Shown here: positions 21,901-33,900 of the stretch, piece after piece
How positions within the stretch are numbered: position 1 is the stretch's first letter
How the letters are laid out: each line of letters starts with the position of its first letter
NCBI GenBank assembly: GCA_035048495.1
Contig: CM068549.1
Coordinates: 7,051,822-7,115,821 of the forward strand
DNA: 64,000 nt
Source: Euptelea pleiosperma
Lineage: Eukaryota > Streptophyta > Magnoliopsida > Ranunculales > Eupteleaceae
Direction: 5' to 3'
Program-made: the position numbers and the translations under genes
The notes under the pieces: model-generated
The model's database searches: none
What the model was told of the DNA's origin: nothing
Seen by the model: the letters and a program-made list of their open reading frames with translations, nothing else

Positions 21901-24900
21901 AACTATTGCAATCAACAATAAAATCCTAATTGGAAACAAAATCTCAATTGAAAATCCTAGTTAAATTAAAACAAATCTTTGTGGGGTCCACTAAAAATAG
22001 TAAAATTAGAATTTACTATTTACTATAAGTAGTAAATTCTTGATTTTAATATAAATAGTAAAAACAAGATTTACTATAAATAGTAATTTCAGGATTTACT
22101 ATAAGTAGTAAAAACGTGAATTACTATAAATAGTAAATAGGATCCACTTGGTTGGGCATTGATTCGATGTAGCGCGGACGATCGTAGTAGAATGCTCCCG
22201 CATCAAGAACCAATTGTTTGCTCCATAAGAAGCAAGTTTATTGAAGATGTAAAAGAGAGTGGAGAATTTTAATTTGTTTTTATAAGTAAAAAAAAGGAAG
22301 AAATAATGCAGTATAATCATGCCATTTACTTATGGCCATATTTTTCTGAATCAAAAACGAATGTCTTGATTTTGTTAGTATTAGGAAGATTATTGATTAG
22401 CCATCCACCAAGCTCAAGATACGCAATTATGACATGATTTGAGTGAGTTATAGACAAAACACATACAAAGTGCAGAGTTATGGCAGGATTTACTAGTTTA
22501 TTTATTTAATTTCTTTACGTATGAGTAAAAAGTGTTCTAGAAAGTCGTAAGGGTTCTGAATGGCCTTATCAATTGGTTTCTAACTTTCTACTCGTTATTT
22601 TTTTTTTTTTTTTTTGCCTCGTTATTTAGCACAAGAATCTTATCGATATTAGGAAAGTAGGGAAATTTGGAAGTTCCCAAAATCATTTTGCATGTAGTAG
22701 AAACTTAGTTTGCTTAGAGTTTAAGTTTCCTTAAGAGTAAATATTTAGTATGTAAATTGAGTTTGAATCTTTCTTAAGGGTTTTTTCCTAGTGTTTAGTC
22801 CTATGGACAATCAGTGTGCTCACCAAGGCTGAGAGTCCCAAAGTTTTCCATCTTGAAGAGTTATTTTCTGAGCAAATCTCCCTTTCCCCCGTCTTATTCT
22901 TCTCTTCTATATTATTTGTGGCATTTTCTCTGACATACATGCTTGTAGGAAGCTGTCCTACATCAGCAATGGTTCGGACACACAAAAACTGCTCTAGGAC
23001 TGCCATTTCTAAGTCAAGCGATGCTTCTTGTTTTATATTTCAGTAAAGATTCATAGCAATGCTCATCTGAAATTTTTTACAACTAGTGACATTTTCCTTG
23101 ATTTCATAAATTTAGGAAATAATACTTCTGGAGACTACCAAGACCTTCAAACTAAACTCACACTAGAAATTGTTGGTTTCAATAAATTGAACAACATTCA
23201 TCATTCCTGAGTAAATGGAACACAATAATGAAAACAATTTAAAATGGGAACAGCCATGTCCAAAGTTTAAACTGTGCCATGGACAGAAGCCATAGAAGTG
23301 CACAAGGGAATGAATAGATCATCTGATTTGGTACTCAATATAAAAAGAGAGATTAGTTTGGCATCCAAAACTACATAAGGTGAGTTTGTCAATATTGAAT
23401 AATTAACTACAGCGGGATTTTTTGAAGTTAAATACACTTACTTCCCTTCCTAACACTCTTTGTTGATGAATCACTTGTCTCAAAGAGTATCTTTTCCCAG
23501 GAACAACGAAGTCATTGAAAGATTCACCAAGAGGAACTTTGGAAGGGATTATGTAACCTACAACTTGACCATATGCAGGGCAATCCAACCAACCTGTAAT
23601 GTGAACAAAACTGAGAATATTATCAGACAAGTAGATCAGCAAAATGAAAAAAGTTTCTTGAATCAGTTCAATCACAGAATATCAACAAGAATATAGAAGA
23701 ATGAAAAGGAAAGGACTACTAGAAAGACAAAATGTCCACAGCATTGAAGATCTGACACACTACAAGGGAAACTCCATAGCTTAAGTCAGAATCAGGGACA
23801 TAGTTGGCTTCTTAACTAATACGAGAATCCCTGACAACAATTACAAAAGATAGAATGTCAAAGACCGCATAAAACATGCTACCAAAGGAGGGGCATATTG
23901 TAAGGAATTTATTCATATTCTGTTTGGCGTAATTCCATATAACATAAAACACATTTTGTACATATCCTACGTGTAATAGTCAGGCCTTGAGTAAGTCGTG
24001 TATGGCTGCAACTCGGGCGGGTTGGAGGTCAACCCGAGCTTCACACCGTCCAGCTCGAGCCCGAACCCAACCCGAAGTCGGGCCTCACATGCTCAGCCCG
24101 AGCCCAACCCGGTCAAGTTCGTCGGGTTCACCGGGTTGGTCGGGTTGGCCGGCTACTTCTACATTCTTTTCTACAAAACAGTGAGAAAAAACTTACACGA
24201 CTACCATCTTATCCTCATCTCTATTATCTTCCTCAGATGCAATGCCACCAACAGAAGTTGATGCTTTGCCAGTGAGAGCACTAAGTGTAAGACCATTGAC
24301 GAACACAAAAGCAAAAGCATCCATTTCGTTCTTACTGCTAACCAAACCAATCTCAACTCCATCTTCTCCATTGTGGCTCCCTAACAGAGAAACTACTTCA
24401 GTTCTGTCGATCGATATCACTTCAACCTTCTTCGGCCATCCCCATCCAAAATCCGTCTCGTAAAACCCAAACCCAGTTAACCCGATAACAGTAACAAGTC
24501 TGTTCTTCTCTAGAGATAATAACCTTGAAATCCACCCTTCTCAACCTATCAGAACTCCATTACCCAGTCCTTTAGTTGCCTCTATGAGCGAATCAACTGC
24601 AACGACGACACCATCTTCTCCCACTATGTCGCTCCTATCCGAGAGAGATGCTACCAACCCTAAATCAACTCATGAAACAAATCATAAAAAATAATGCAAA
24701 GAATTCAAATAAAACATCGTCTGATAGTGAGCTTATAATTCATCTAGGGCTTCCTGATCATAGCCCCCAGTGATTTTATCATTTCTTTCAAAACTATTCA
24801 TCTAGGGTTTCCATTCTCGAGTCTTATTCGTGAGTAACCCCAATCTTCGTCGAAGTTCGTCCGCTTATGAATATGGAGGGGTATATTAGCCCAAACGTAG

Positions 24901-24908
24901 ATAACCTC

Positions 24909-24946
<38 letters not shown>

Positions 24947-27900
24947 TAGTGGGGAGAGAGAGACAGTGGGGAGGGAAACAGGGGAGAAGAAAATGACGAA
25001 GATACGGGAGGTGGACTGTCAAATAGGGGATAAAAGAGAGTACGAAAGATCAGGCTCGGATTGGGCTCGGGTGGCATGACACATCAGCCCGAGCCCAACC
25101 CGATTTTGTTCAGGTTTTCATCTCTAAGGCCCGGTTGTGCCCACCCAAGTTGCAGCCCTAATGTCATGGTATGCATCACTATTGACTACCTGAAGACTTA
25201 AAAGACGAAGACCAAAGACTCAGAATATTGAAGATTGATTCTTCTGAAGACTCGCATTTGTCAGCTATTACGTGCTCACACGTTTAGGATGGTAAGTGAC
25301 TTGGAGGCCTTAGAGATAGGAGGATTAATTGTAAAATTAACTTAAAATTAAGTCATGTGACAAGATATCTGATTCAGAGCCTAAGTGGCATGTCAATCTG
25401 ATATCTTAAGAAGTTCAATCGATTGGACCTGGATATCCAATCGATCAGACACCCTGAGTGTAATCGATTGGACTTTGGACAGACAGTTTTTCTCTTGTCC
25501 AAATCGATTGGACTCAGAGCCCAATCGATTGGATTGACGAAGGACTTTTTCTTTCCATTCCGAGAAACTTGTTTTCCACTTCCCCACGACTTGTAGAGGC
25601 CAAGGCTCGAGTATAACTCTATATAAACCCATTTAGGGCTTGAAGAAACTTACACAATACATTAGAGTTTTCCCACTCATATCTTGAGAGCCTTATTTCT
25701 CGTAGCTCATTAGCTTAGTATTCTCTTCATCCCAGAGAATCACTAGAACAAAAAATCAACATCTGCCTAGGTTCCCATTCGGATCTTTAGACCTAGAGCC
25801 AGAGAGTACCACTTTAGACTCAATCCACATTGAGTTGTCCGTTTAGGAGCCGGGGCTAGACCAGAGAGCGTAAATAAAATCGGGGTGTACCAATCGACGA
25901 TAGGTTTGGGGAGTACCAACTGAACAGCAATGAGGGATCGTGGCAAAAGGGCGCTCGTGGACTCGTGCGTAGATGCCAGAAGACATGGACGCACCTACAG
26001 TTGGCCTTGGGTTGTATGTTGCAGTAAACAATATTGCGTAGGTAACTTCTGTAACTCGTTAACCTTTTATTAGTTATACATTAACGTCTGGACGTGGTCC
26101 CGTGGTTTTTCATTGAGAAAGGTTTCCACGTACAAATTGCACCTGTCATGGTTTAATTGTTTACATTCCGCACTTTATCTAGATTAGATCAAACGATTAA
26201 GAAATAATATATCATGGAGATATATTCAATCTGAATCAGTTGAGATAATCACTTGTTCAAATCAATCAACATATTTAGGATTGTTTCGCATGCGATTAGT
26301 TTTACCCCTACCAGACCAGCAATTGAATTAGGTTATTAATAATAGTCAAATAATTTAAATACCTATTCAACCCCCCATCTAGGTATCTGATGCAGGACGA
26401 ACATGATGGCTTCCAACTAAAGGCTAAGATTAACAGAAAATTATTAAGAACAATAAAATAATAAATTCTCATGCTAATCACACGCAAATAATCAGATTCA
26501 AGCCAAGTTCAAGGCCTTCACACAATCCCACAATATTAAACCCTTGCTTTAACAGCGAGGATCCAATTGATGATGGAACTTCCAACAAGCTCATGGAATT
26601 AGTTAAGGGATGAAACAAATATGAAATGGCTTCCTTTTCCAAGAGGTTATAAGTTCTTTGAAGTTCAACAAGGTTTCTGGCAAGTTTCGGGGCATTTTGA
26701 GTCTTTTGACAAGTATCAGATTTTAGTCGAGTTTCGGAAGAAAAAGAACTGTGGAAAATTAAGGTTTATGATGGGGTTAGGGGTTCCTATGGTTACCGCA
26801 AGGATTTGGGAGTGTCTGGGGGTTGTGGTAAGGGTTTAGGGTGCTGTAGGACGAACTAGTGCAAGGAAGTTACTATTCACGCAGCACTATTCATGCGGTA
26901 CTATTCACACAGCACTATTCACAGTGTTGTTCAATGGTTAGGATTTAGAGATGGAAGAGATACGATTGGGTTTTCTAGGTCAAACTTGATCTAAAAGAGA
27001 AAATAAGATGGAGAAAGAGAAGAGATAGGGATAGAAGACGTTACCTTCGGATTCGCACAGAGTATCTTGGATTCTCACCAAGGAACAAAAGAGCACTCCA
27101 CAAGAGAATTCTCAATAGCAAAATTCAATATATTTCATCATCAATAAAAAATCACAACTAAGAGTTTATATAATAACGCAAAATAACCCAATCTAATCAC
27201 AGTCATCCATCTAATCTAATGGCTATAAAAAAAACAGCAACTTAAAGCAACTAACCAAAATAACAATGAGCCTCCTAACTTTGGGCTAATTGCAAAGACA
27301 CCCAAAAGTCAAAACTTTAAAAACATCAAAATAAGCCTAGAAAACAAATAAAAACTCTTCAAAAGCTCCCTACGCATCCCACATGTATCTTTCCAATGTG
27401 AAGTCTTCACGATGCACATGCATGTGGGGCCTTCAAAATCTTTTTCCTCAAAGTTTTTCTCTTAAACTTGCAATGATGCAAAGAGAAGGTGGTAACACCT
27501 CCAGGCCTTCGTTGTTCGATGGAGAGGATGACGCCTATTGGAAGGCTAAAATGAGAGCATTTCTCAAATCTATCGACGAACGGGTCTGGGTGATTGTGTT
27601 GGAAGGTTGGACTCATCCCACTGTTATAGTGGAGAATAATAAATTCCCTTAACCTAAAGATAAATGGTCAAAGGAAGACATTGACGATTGTTTCTCGAAT
27701 AACAAAGGTTTAAATGTTATTTTTAATGCTATTGATAAAAATGAGTTTCATAGGATCCCTACGTGTACAGAGGCTAAAGAAGCATGGGATATTTTGGAGA
27801 CTACCCGTGAAGGTATGTCAGCAGTTAAAATTTCTAAACTGCAGATGCTAACAACCGGGTTCAAATCCATAAGAATGGAGGAGAATGAAATGTTCACTGA

Positions 27901-30900
27901 GTTCTATGCTAAACTCAGTGACATTGCTAAACTCAGTAACATTATGAACTCTGCCCATAATCTGAGAGAGATTATCCTTGAACCTAAAGTGATCAAGAAA
28001 GTGCTGAGATCTCTACCCGAGAGATTTCAAGCCAAGGTTATGGCGATTGAAGAGAGCAAAGACGGACTCTCAAAAAATCGACGAATTGGTTGGGTCTCTA
28101 CAGACTTTCAAATTAAACATGAGACAGCCAAAGAAACCTAAGGGCATAGCCCTGAGAGCTTCAAAAGCTCAAGAACTAGAGTCTGATTCTTACTCTAGAG
28201 AAGATCTTACATTATTTGTCAAGAAATTTAGAAAATTATTTCGTCCTAAGCAACGAAATTAATTTCGGTTTCGAGGTTTATTTCGACCAGTCTAAAAATG
28301 AAAATATTTCGACTAGTGTGAAAATAATACATTTTTTGTGGAAATGATGGAAATAATGAGGAAATGATGAAAATATTGTGGAAATATTTGTGGAAAGTTT
28401 GGGAAATGATGAAACAAGTATAAAAATACACTCATAAGCTTTCAAACCATAATATACAACCATATGTAGTGTGGAAATGAATGACCATAATGGTCTATAA
28501 TATGTCGCGGCAAGGATCTTTAATTAGTCAAGGTTTAATTTAATTATATAACTATTATTTAATTGCTAATTATAAAAAAGTCATAAAGTAATATATTAAC
28601 AAATCCTTATTCACTTACATTAATTTCTTAACATTATATGTAATTTTAGAAAACCTATTTACTATTAACTTATAATATTTATTTAATTTTTTATTTGAGA
28701 AATAAAATTTAGGGTTAATTTTTTTTAACCCAACCAACTTGTAGAACAGGCTAAGTTATGTAACATATAATCAATTTATACACAATCATGGATGTTTAGG
28801 GTAAAAACCAATGAAATTAGAGTTTTTCCCAAATCCCAAATTTCCACCCTAAACGATCTTCAATCCGTGCACAAATCTAGTATTAATGCATCACAGATTC
28901 ATAAATTTAATGAATTTACACCTAACCTATTTATTTGTAGCAAGAAATTTTATCCTTATGTATATTTTGAATTTGAAAAAACTCCAAATGTTTTCATGAA
29001 CCAAAAAATCCACGAACCAAAAAATCTACAATGGATTGATCTTTTGTATAAACAAAATGTATGAAAATGGGTTAAATGGATCAAATATGAGATTTATAGC
29101 GGTTTCGAGCTCAAATGAGATGTTTCCTACCTACGATTGAAATATTTCCATACATGTTGAAACATTTCGACCGAAATAATACATATTTACACTGTCAATT
29201 GATCAAAATTTACTGTTCACGCGAAATATTTCGACATGAATGGAATTATTTCGGGAAATATAGCATTATTTCGACGTAAGTATTCTTTCCTGTCGATAAC
29301 CTAGAAAATGGAAATCTTTCGCGAAATATTTCGATAATTTCGTGAAATTTATTTCCTTGGTCCTAAGCAAGATATTATTTCGCAGTCCACACGAAGAACT
29401 TCATTCTTGAGGGAATGGGAAGCTTCCAAACTAACCGAAAAGAATCCCTTAGGATCCCACTTCCAAATTCTTTTATCTGGTTCCTCCGTCAAACAAGGGT
29501 TAGCACCCACCCGTTCCAGGAAAGCAATAAGACTATTCAACTCCCAATCATTGATATTTCTTCTAAACCCAAAGTACCAAGAGTATAGGCCTTCACTTCG
29601 AATAATGCAATCTTGGATAAGTGCCCCTTGATGTCTGAAAGTGAGTACAAATTAGGAAAATCATCTTTCAAAGCAGCATTCCCACACCACTTGTCTTCCC
29701 AAAAACGAACCCTATCTCATTTACCTACTTTAATCAGAATTCCGGAATCGAAGATAGCGAGGTTCATCTCGATTCCTCTCCACATACTGACACCATAAGG
29801 GGATTGAATAGGATAGTTATCCCAACCGTATACCATAACGCCATACTAGCTACCCACCACCTTCCTCCACACACTGTGTTCTTCTTCGTCGAACCTCCAT
29901 AACCATTTGGCAAGGAGAACTGCATTCATGTCTCGGAAATTAATAACAATTAGACTTTTTAATTGTTAGTGCCTATCACATAAAATTATGCCTCGTACTG
30001 CATAATTTGTGAATTTTTGTGATATTTTATGTCTTTTCAACACATTTTATTGTCAAATCGTTGTGAAAAGATGTATTTTTGATTAGTAGGAGAGGTGAAA
30101 ATTTTAAGTTGAAAAATCGATTTTTTTTTATTTTTTCATTTTTCGGGTCAGTCCAATCGATTGGACCATAACTATACCCGAGAATATAAATCGCTTTTTT
30201 CTCATTTTTTATACTCCAATCGATCTTACCTGCTCCTTCCTCCTTCCCAATCGATCGAACTACCTGGATCTACTATTCCCAAGTGTTTTTAAGTGGATTA
30301 AAGTCCAAAATCCTTCGGATTTGTGCTTTAGTCGGTTGGTACCTTAGTTTTTCCCTTTTTACTACAAATTTTGGGGAAAATGGTGTAGGGCACATGGCAA
30401 CAATGACATCGACATGTTGTCCATTCTGATTCGGAGTCTGAGGAAGAAGAAGTTTTTAAGCAGTTGCATCCCAAGACTTCAGTTTGGGCCAGGAGAGTTG
30501 AACGACATCCCTCTCAGTCTCATGGACCAATCTCAAGATTCATGGAGCAAGGACAGTCATCACGCAATCAGAGGAGAGCTTCACGGGATCGAGGTCGTGC
30601 TTCATCATCGCGACAAGGTCGCTCACCCACTCCTCCTGCCAGTGAGAATGTCTCTGACTTCATCTCTGTTAGAGCTTGTACTCGTTTTAGCCATTTTAGC
30701 TCTAGGGATTTTACTACTGAGCATTGTGTTAATCTCAGAGAAGTTAGGGGTACCCTGATAGACCATATCTTTACCATTAGGCAGTGGTTACCTGTCATTC
30801 AGCTAGATACACCCTACTATCCTAGACTTGTCCAAAAAAATTATGCGAACATCCATGATGTTCATGGTGCAGATGAGGATAGATCGAGCCTTAGGACTTA

Positions 30901-33900
30901 TGTCTCAGGTGTTCACATGATGATCACTCCCAATTTGATTGCTTCTATCCTTGATATTCCCCATCATACTGCGATTGAGGAGTATCTTCCTCGGACTAAG
31001 GCCATGACGACAGATCGAGTTCTTTTGACGCGTACTCTATGTGGCGTAGTATTTGACTAGGCCTCTGACATTCTAGTCAGCAGTCTCCTTGCGGACAAGT
31101 TCAAGTTGGTATTGATCCACTCCAGCACCTGTACCATCTTGGCACTGACTTTCCTATTCAACTTCCCAGATTCATGTTTAGGGTCATAACTAGAGCCAGT
31201 AATTTGATTCACCATCCATGTCTACCATACCCTCACCTTGTTAGTGTCATTCTTCGTCATTTCCGCGTTCATGTCGATGATGATGAACCGGTAGAAAGAT
31301 TGATAGGAGCTATTGGGAGCTATACTATACGTAAGAGCCAGTCACAGGTACAACGCGTCCAGGGTCGACCGCATGAGTCAGAGGAAGACAGTGATGATCT
31401 CGCGGATCTACTGGTCAAAGATGATGATGTTGTGTCCCCTGCATTTGGACCTAAGCCATGCGATGCAACGATGTGACCTCCGGTTACTCTAGTCATTGGA
31501 CAGGCGTCTTGATCACTTTGAGACCCAGACTACCTTGGAGTTCGGGAGAGTTCACGACTCGCTATTTGGGATGCAGAGCTTTTTCGAGTATAAGCTTGCC
31601 CAGTTCGGCGTTGGACCCCGACCTCCATTTCCAGATCTTGATCCAATGGATACACAACCACAGGATGGTGCCAGGACTTCTGAGGACCTCACTACTAACT
31701 TCTTTATCTTTTCTAGAGTTTACTTTTTGTGATGGTTGGTTGTTTGAGTTATCTGTATTTTAGTATGTTCTTCATGTACACGGATAAACTCAGTTTGTAT
31801 TGGTTAGACTCTGTTTGTTTGTTTTTCTGTATTTATTATGTAGAGTTCTAAACCATGTATGTATAGACACCATGCTTTATGATGAGTTTTCACTGTCTTT
31901 AAACTTTATGCACCTGTGCTTCATTGTTTTATTTAATGCATGCTATTTTCCTGTTATTTTATGTACCTTTGTCATTCTGTGACAAAAAGGGGAGACAAAA
32001 TTAAAGAGATAAACAGGTAGATATATGAAATAGGGGGAGAGAAATTTAGGGGGAGTTGTAGTTCCTATTATTTACATTAATTTAATTTCTTCTACTATGT
32101 CAACTAGTATATGCTTTACGATGTGCATACATATTATCACTCACTGCATGTGTATTTCATTCATTTTATTTATTCCGATGATACTGTCAGGTATTAGTTG
32201 TTGGTGGATGTGTAAGAAACAGACCAAGCGAATAATTGTTTTATGTTTGTTTTCTCCGAATGACTATTGGAAGCTGAGTGATTCATGTAAAGGGTTGGGA
32301 TTGTATTTCATTTTTTTTTTTTTTTGATAAGTTGTATTTCATATTTTTGTTTACTCTTTATGTAAGTGTTTTTATCACAAAATTGCCAAAAGGAAAGATT
32401 GTAAGGAATATATTCATATTATGTTTGGCATAATTCTATATGACATAAAACACATTTTGTACCTATCCTACATGTAATAGTCAAGCCTTGAGTAAGTCAT
32501 GGTATGCATCACTCTTGACTACCTGAAGACTTAAAAGACGAAGACCAAAGACTCAAAATATCGAAGACTGATACATTTGAAGACTCGCATTTGTTAGCAA
32601 TTACGTGCTCACACGTTTAGGCTAGTGACTTAGAGACCTTAAAGATAGGAGGATTAATTGTAAAATTAACTTAAAACTAAGTCGCGTGGCAAGATATCTT
32701 ATTCAGAGCCTAAGTGGCATGTAAATCTGATATCTGGGGAAGTCCAATAGATTGGACCTGGATGTCCAATTGATAAGACACCCTGAGTGTAATCGATTGG
32801 ACTTTGGACAGACAGTTTTTCTCCTGTCCCAATCGATTGGACTCAGAGCCCAATCGATTGGACTGACTAAGGATTTTTTTTCTTTCCATTCCAAGAAACT
32901 TGTTTTCCACTTCCCCATGACTTGTAGAGGCCAAGGCTCGAGTATAACTCTATATAAACCTGTTTTTTTACAAGTATCTATATAAACCCATTTAGGGCTT
33001 GAAGAAACTTACACAATACATTAGAGTTCTCCCACTCATATCTTGAGAGCCTTATTTCTCATAGCTCATTAGCATAGTATTTTCTTCATCCTAGAGCATC
33101 ACTAGAACGACAAATCGACATATGCTAGGTTTCCATTCAGATCTTTAGACCTATAGCCAGAGAGTACCACTTTAGTCTCAATCCACATTGAGTTGTGTGT
33201 TTATGAGTCAAGGCTGGACCGAATCCTTCACTCTCGGGGCTGGACTGGAGAATGTAAATAAGATCAGAGTGTACCGATCGACGGTAGGTTTGGGGAGTAC
33301 CAAACTGAACAAGGTTGAGGGATCGTGGCAAAAGGGCGCTCGTGGACTCATGCGTGGTAGCCAAAAGACGTGGACACACCGGCAGTTGGCCTTGGGTTGT
33401 ATGCTGCAGTAAACGGTGTTGCGTAGGTAACTTCTGTAACTCGTTAACCTTTTGTTAGTGATACTTTAATGTCTAGACATAGTCCCGTGGCTTTTCCTTG
33501 AGAAAGGTTCCCACGTACAAATTGCATGTGTTATGGTTTGATTGTTTACATTCCACACTTTATGTAGATTAGATCAAATGATTAAGAAACAATATATCAC
33601 GGAAATATATTCGATATGAATCGGTTGAGATAATCACGTATTCAAATCAATCAACCAATTTAAGATTGTTTCATGTGCAATTAGTTTTACCCCTACCAGA
33701 CCAATAATTAAATTAGGTTGTTAATAATAGTCATATAATTTAAATACCTATTCAACCCCCCTTTGAGGTATCAATATAATTAAAGAGATGAAATTTCACA
33801 TATTTCTTCGAGGACATATATACCTTAATGGCAAGCCACCATACTTCTTTATTTGATTGATTACGAGAAGATCTATATTACAGATTAAGAGAATGTACAA

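Larger units (their letters stand above)
13316..22205 (-). mobile_element. Non-autonomous LTR retrotransposon L4, split by copia-3 and a LINE
   Basis: Two LTRs of about 670-706 bp, nearly alike, run TGATGCGGG to GCGTCA on the minus strand. They flank about 1.9 kb of internal sequence with a tRNA-Met primer-binding site next to the 5' LTR (21520-21531) and a purine tract (AGGAGGGTT, 19671-19679) next to the 3' LTR. The interior has one gag-length ORF and no recognisable pol, as in LARD-type elements. Copia-3 is inserted in its 3' LTR and a LINE in its interior. Flanks TATCA (13311-13315) and AGAAC (22206-22210) do not match, so no target duplication remains. Confidence 0.85.
23899..26397 (+). 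repeat. 5' LTR of E, interrupted by an hAT-like element
   Basis: It aligns with the 3' LTR (32400-33773) on both sides of the 1,160-bp insertion at 24001-25160. It holds copies of AATCGATTGG (25415-25535). It ends GGTATC with no primer-binding site following; F-type sequence begins at 26398. Confidence 0.82.
23899..33773 (+). mobile_element. Defective Sirevirus-like Ty1/copia element E with nested insertions
   Basis: Two long LTRs (TGTAAGGAAT to GAGGTATCA, about 1.33 kb and 1.37 kb without insertions) flank an interior with a copia-type gag at 27.5 kb, no pol, a plant-transposon-type ORF at 30.4-31.7 kb, and several G-rich purine tracts before the 3' LTR. Long LTRs, an extra ORF after the pol position, repeated purine tracts and iterated palindromes together suggest the Sirevirus (Maximus/SIRE) lineage. 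ATAT occurs next to both outer ends (23895-23898, 33774-33777), but a clean 5-bp duplication is not seen. It fills most of intron 2. Confidence 0.72.

Noticed and set aside
24798..25079. Ser/Leu-rich and Arg/Glu-rich frames
   Set aside because: Translation of a (GA)n microsatellite in the hAT-like element.
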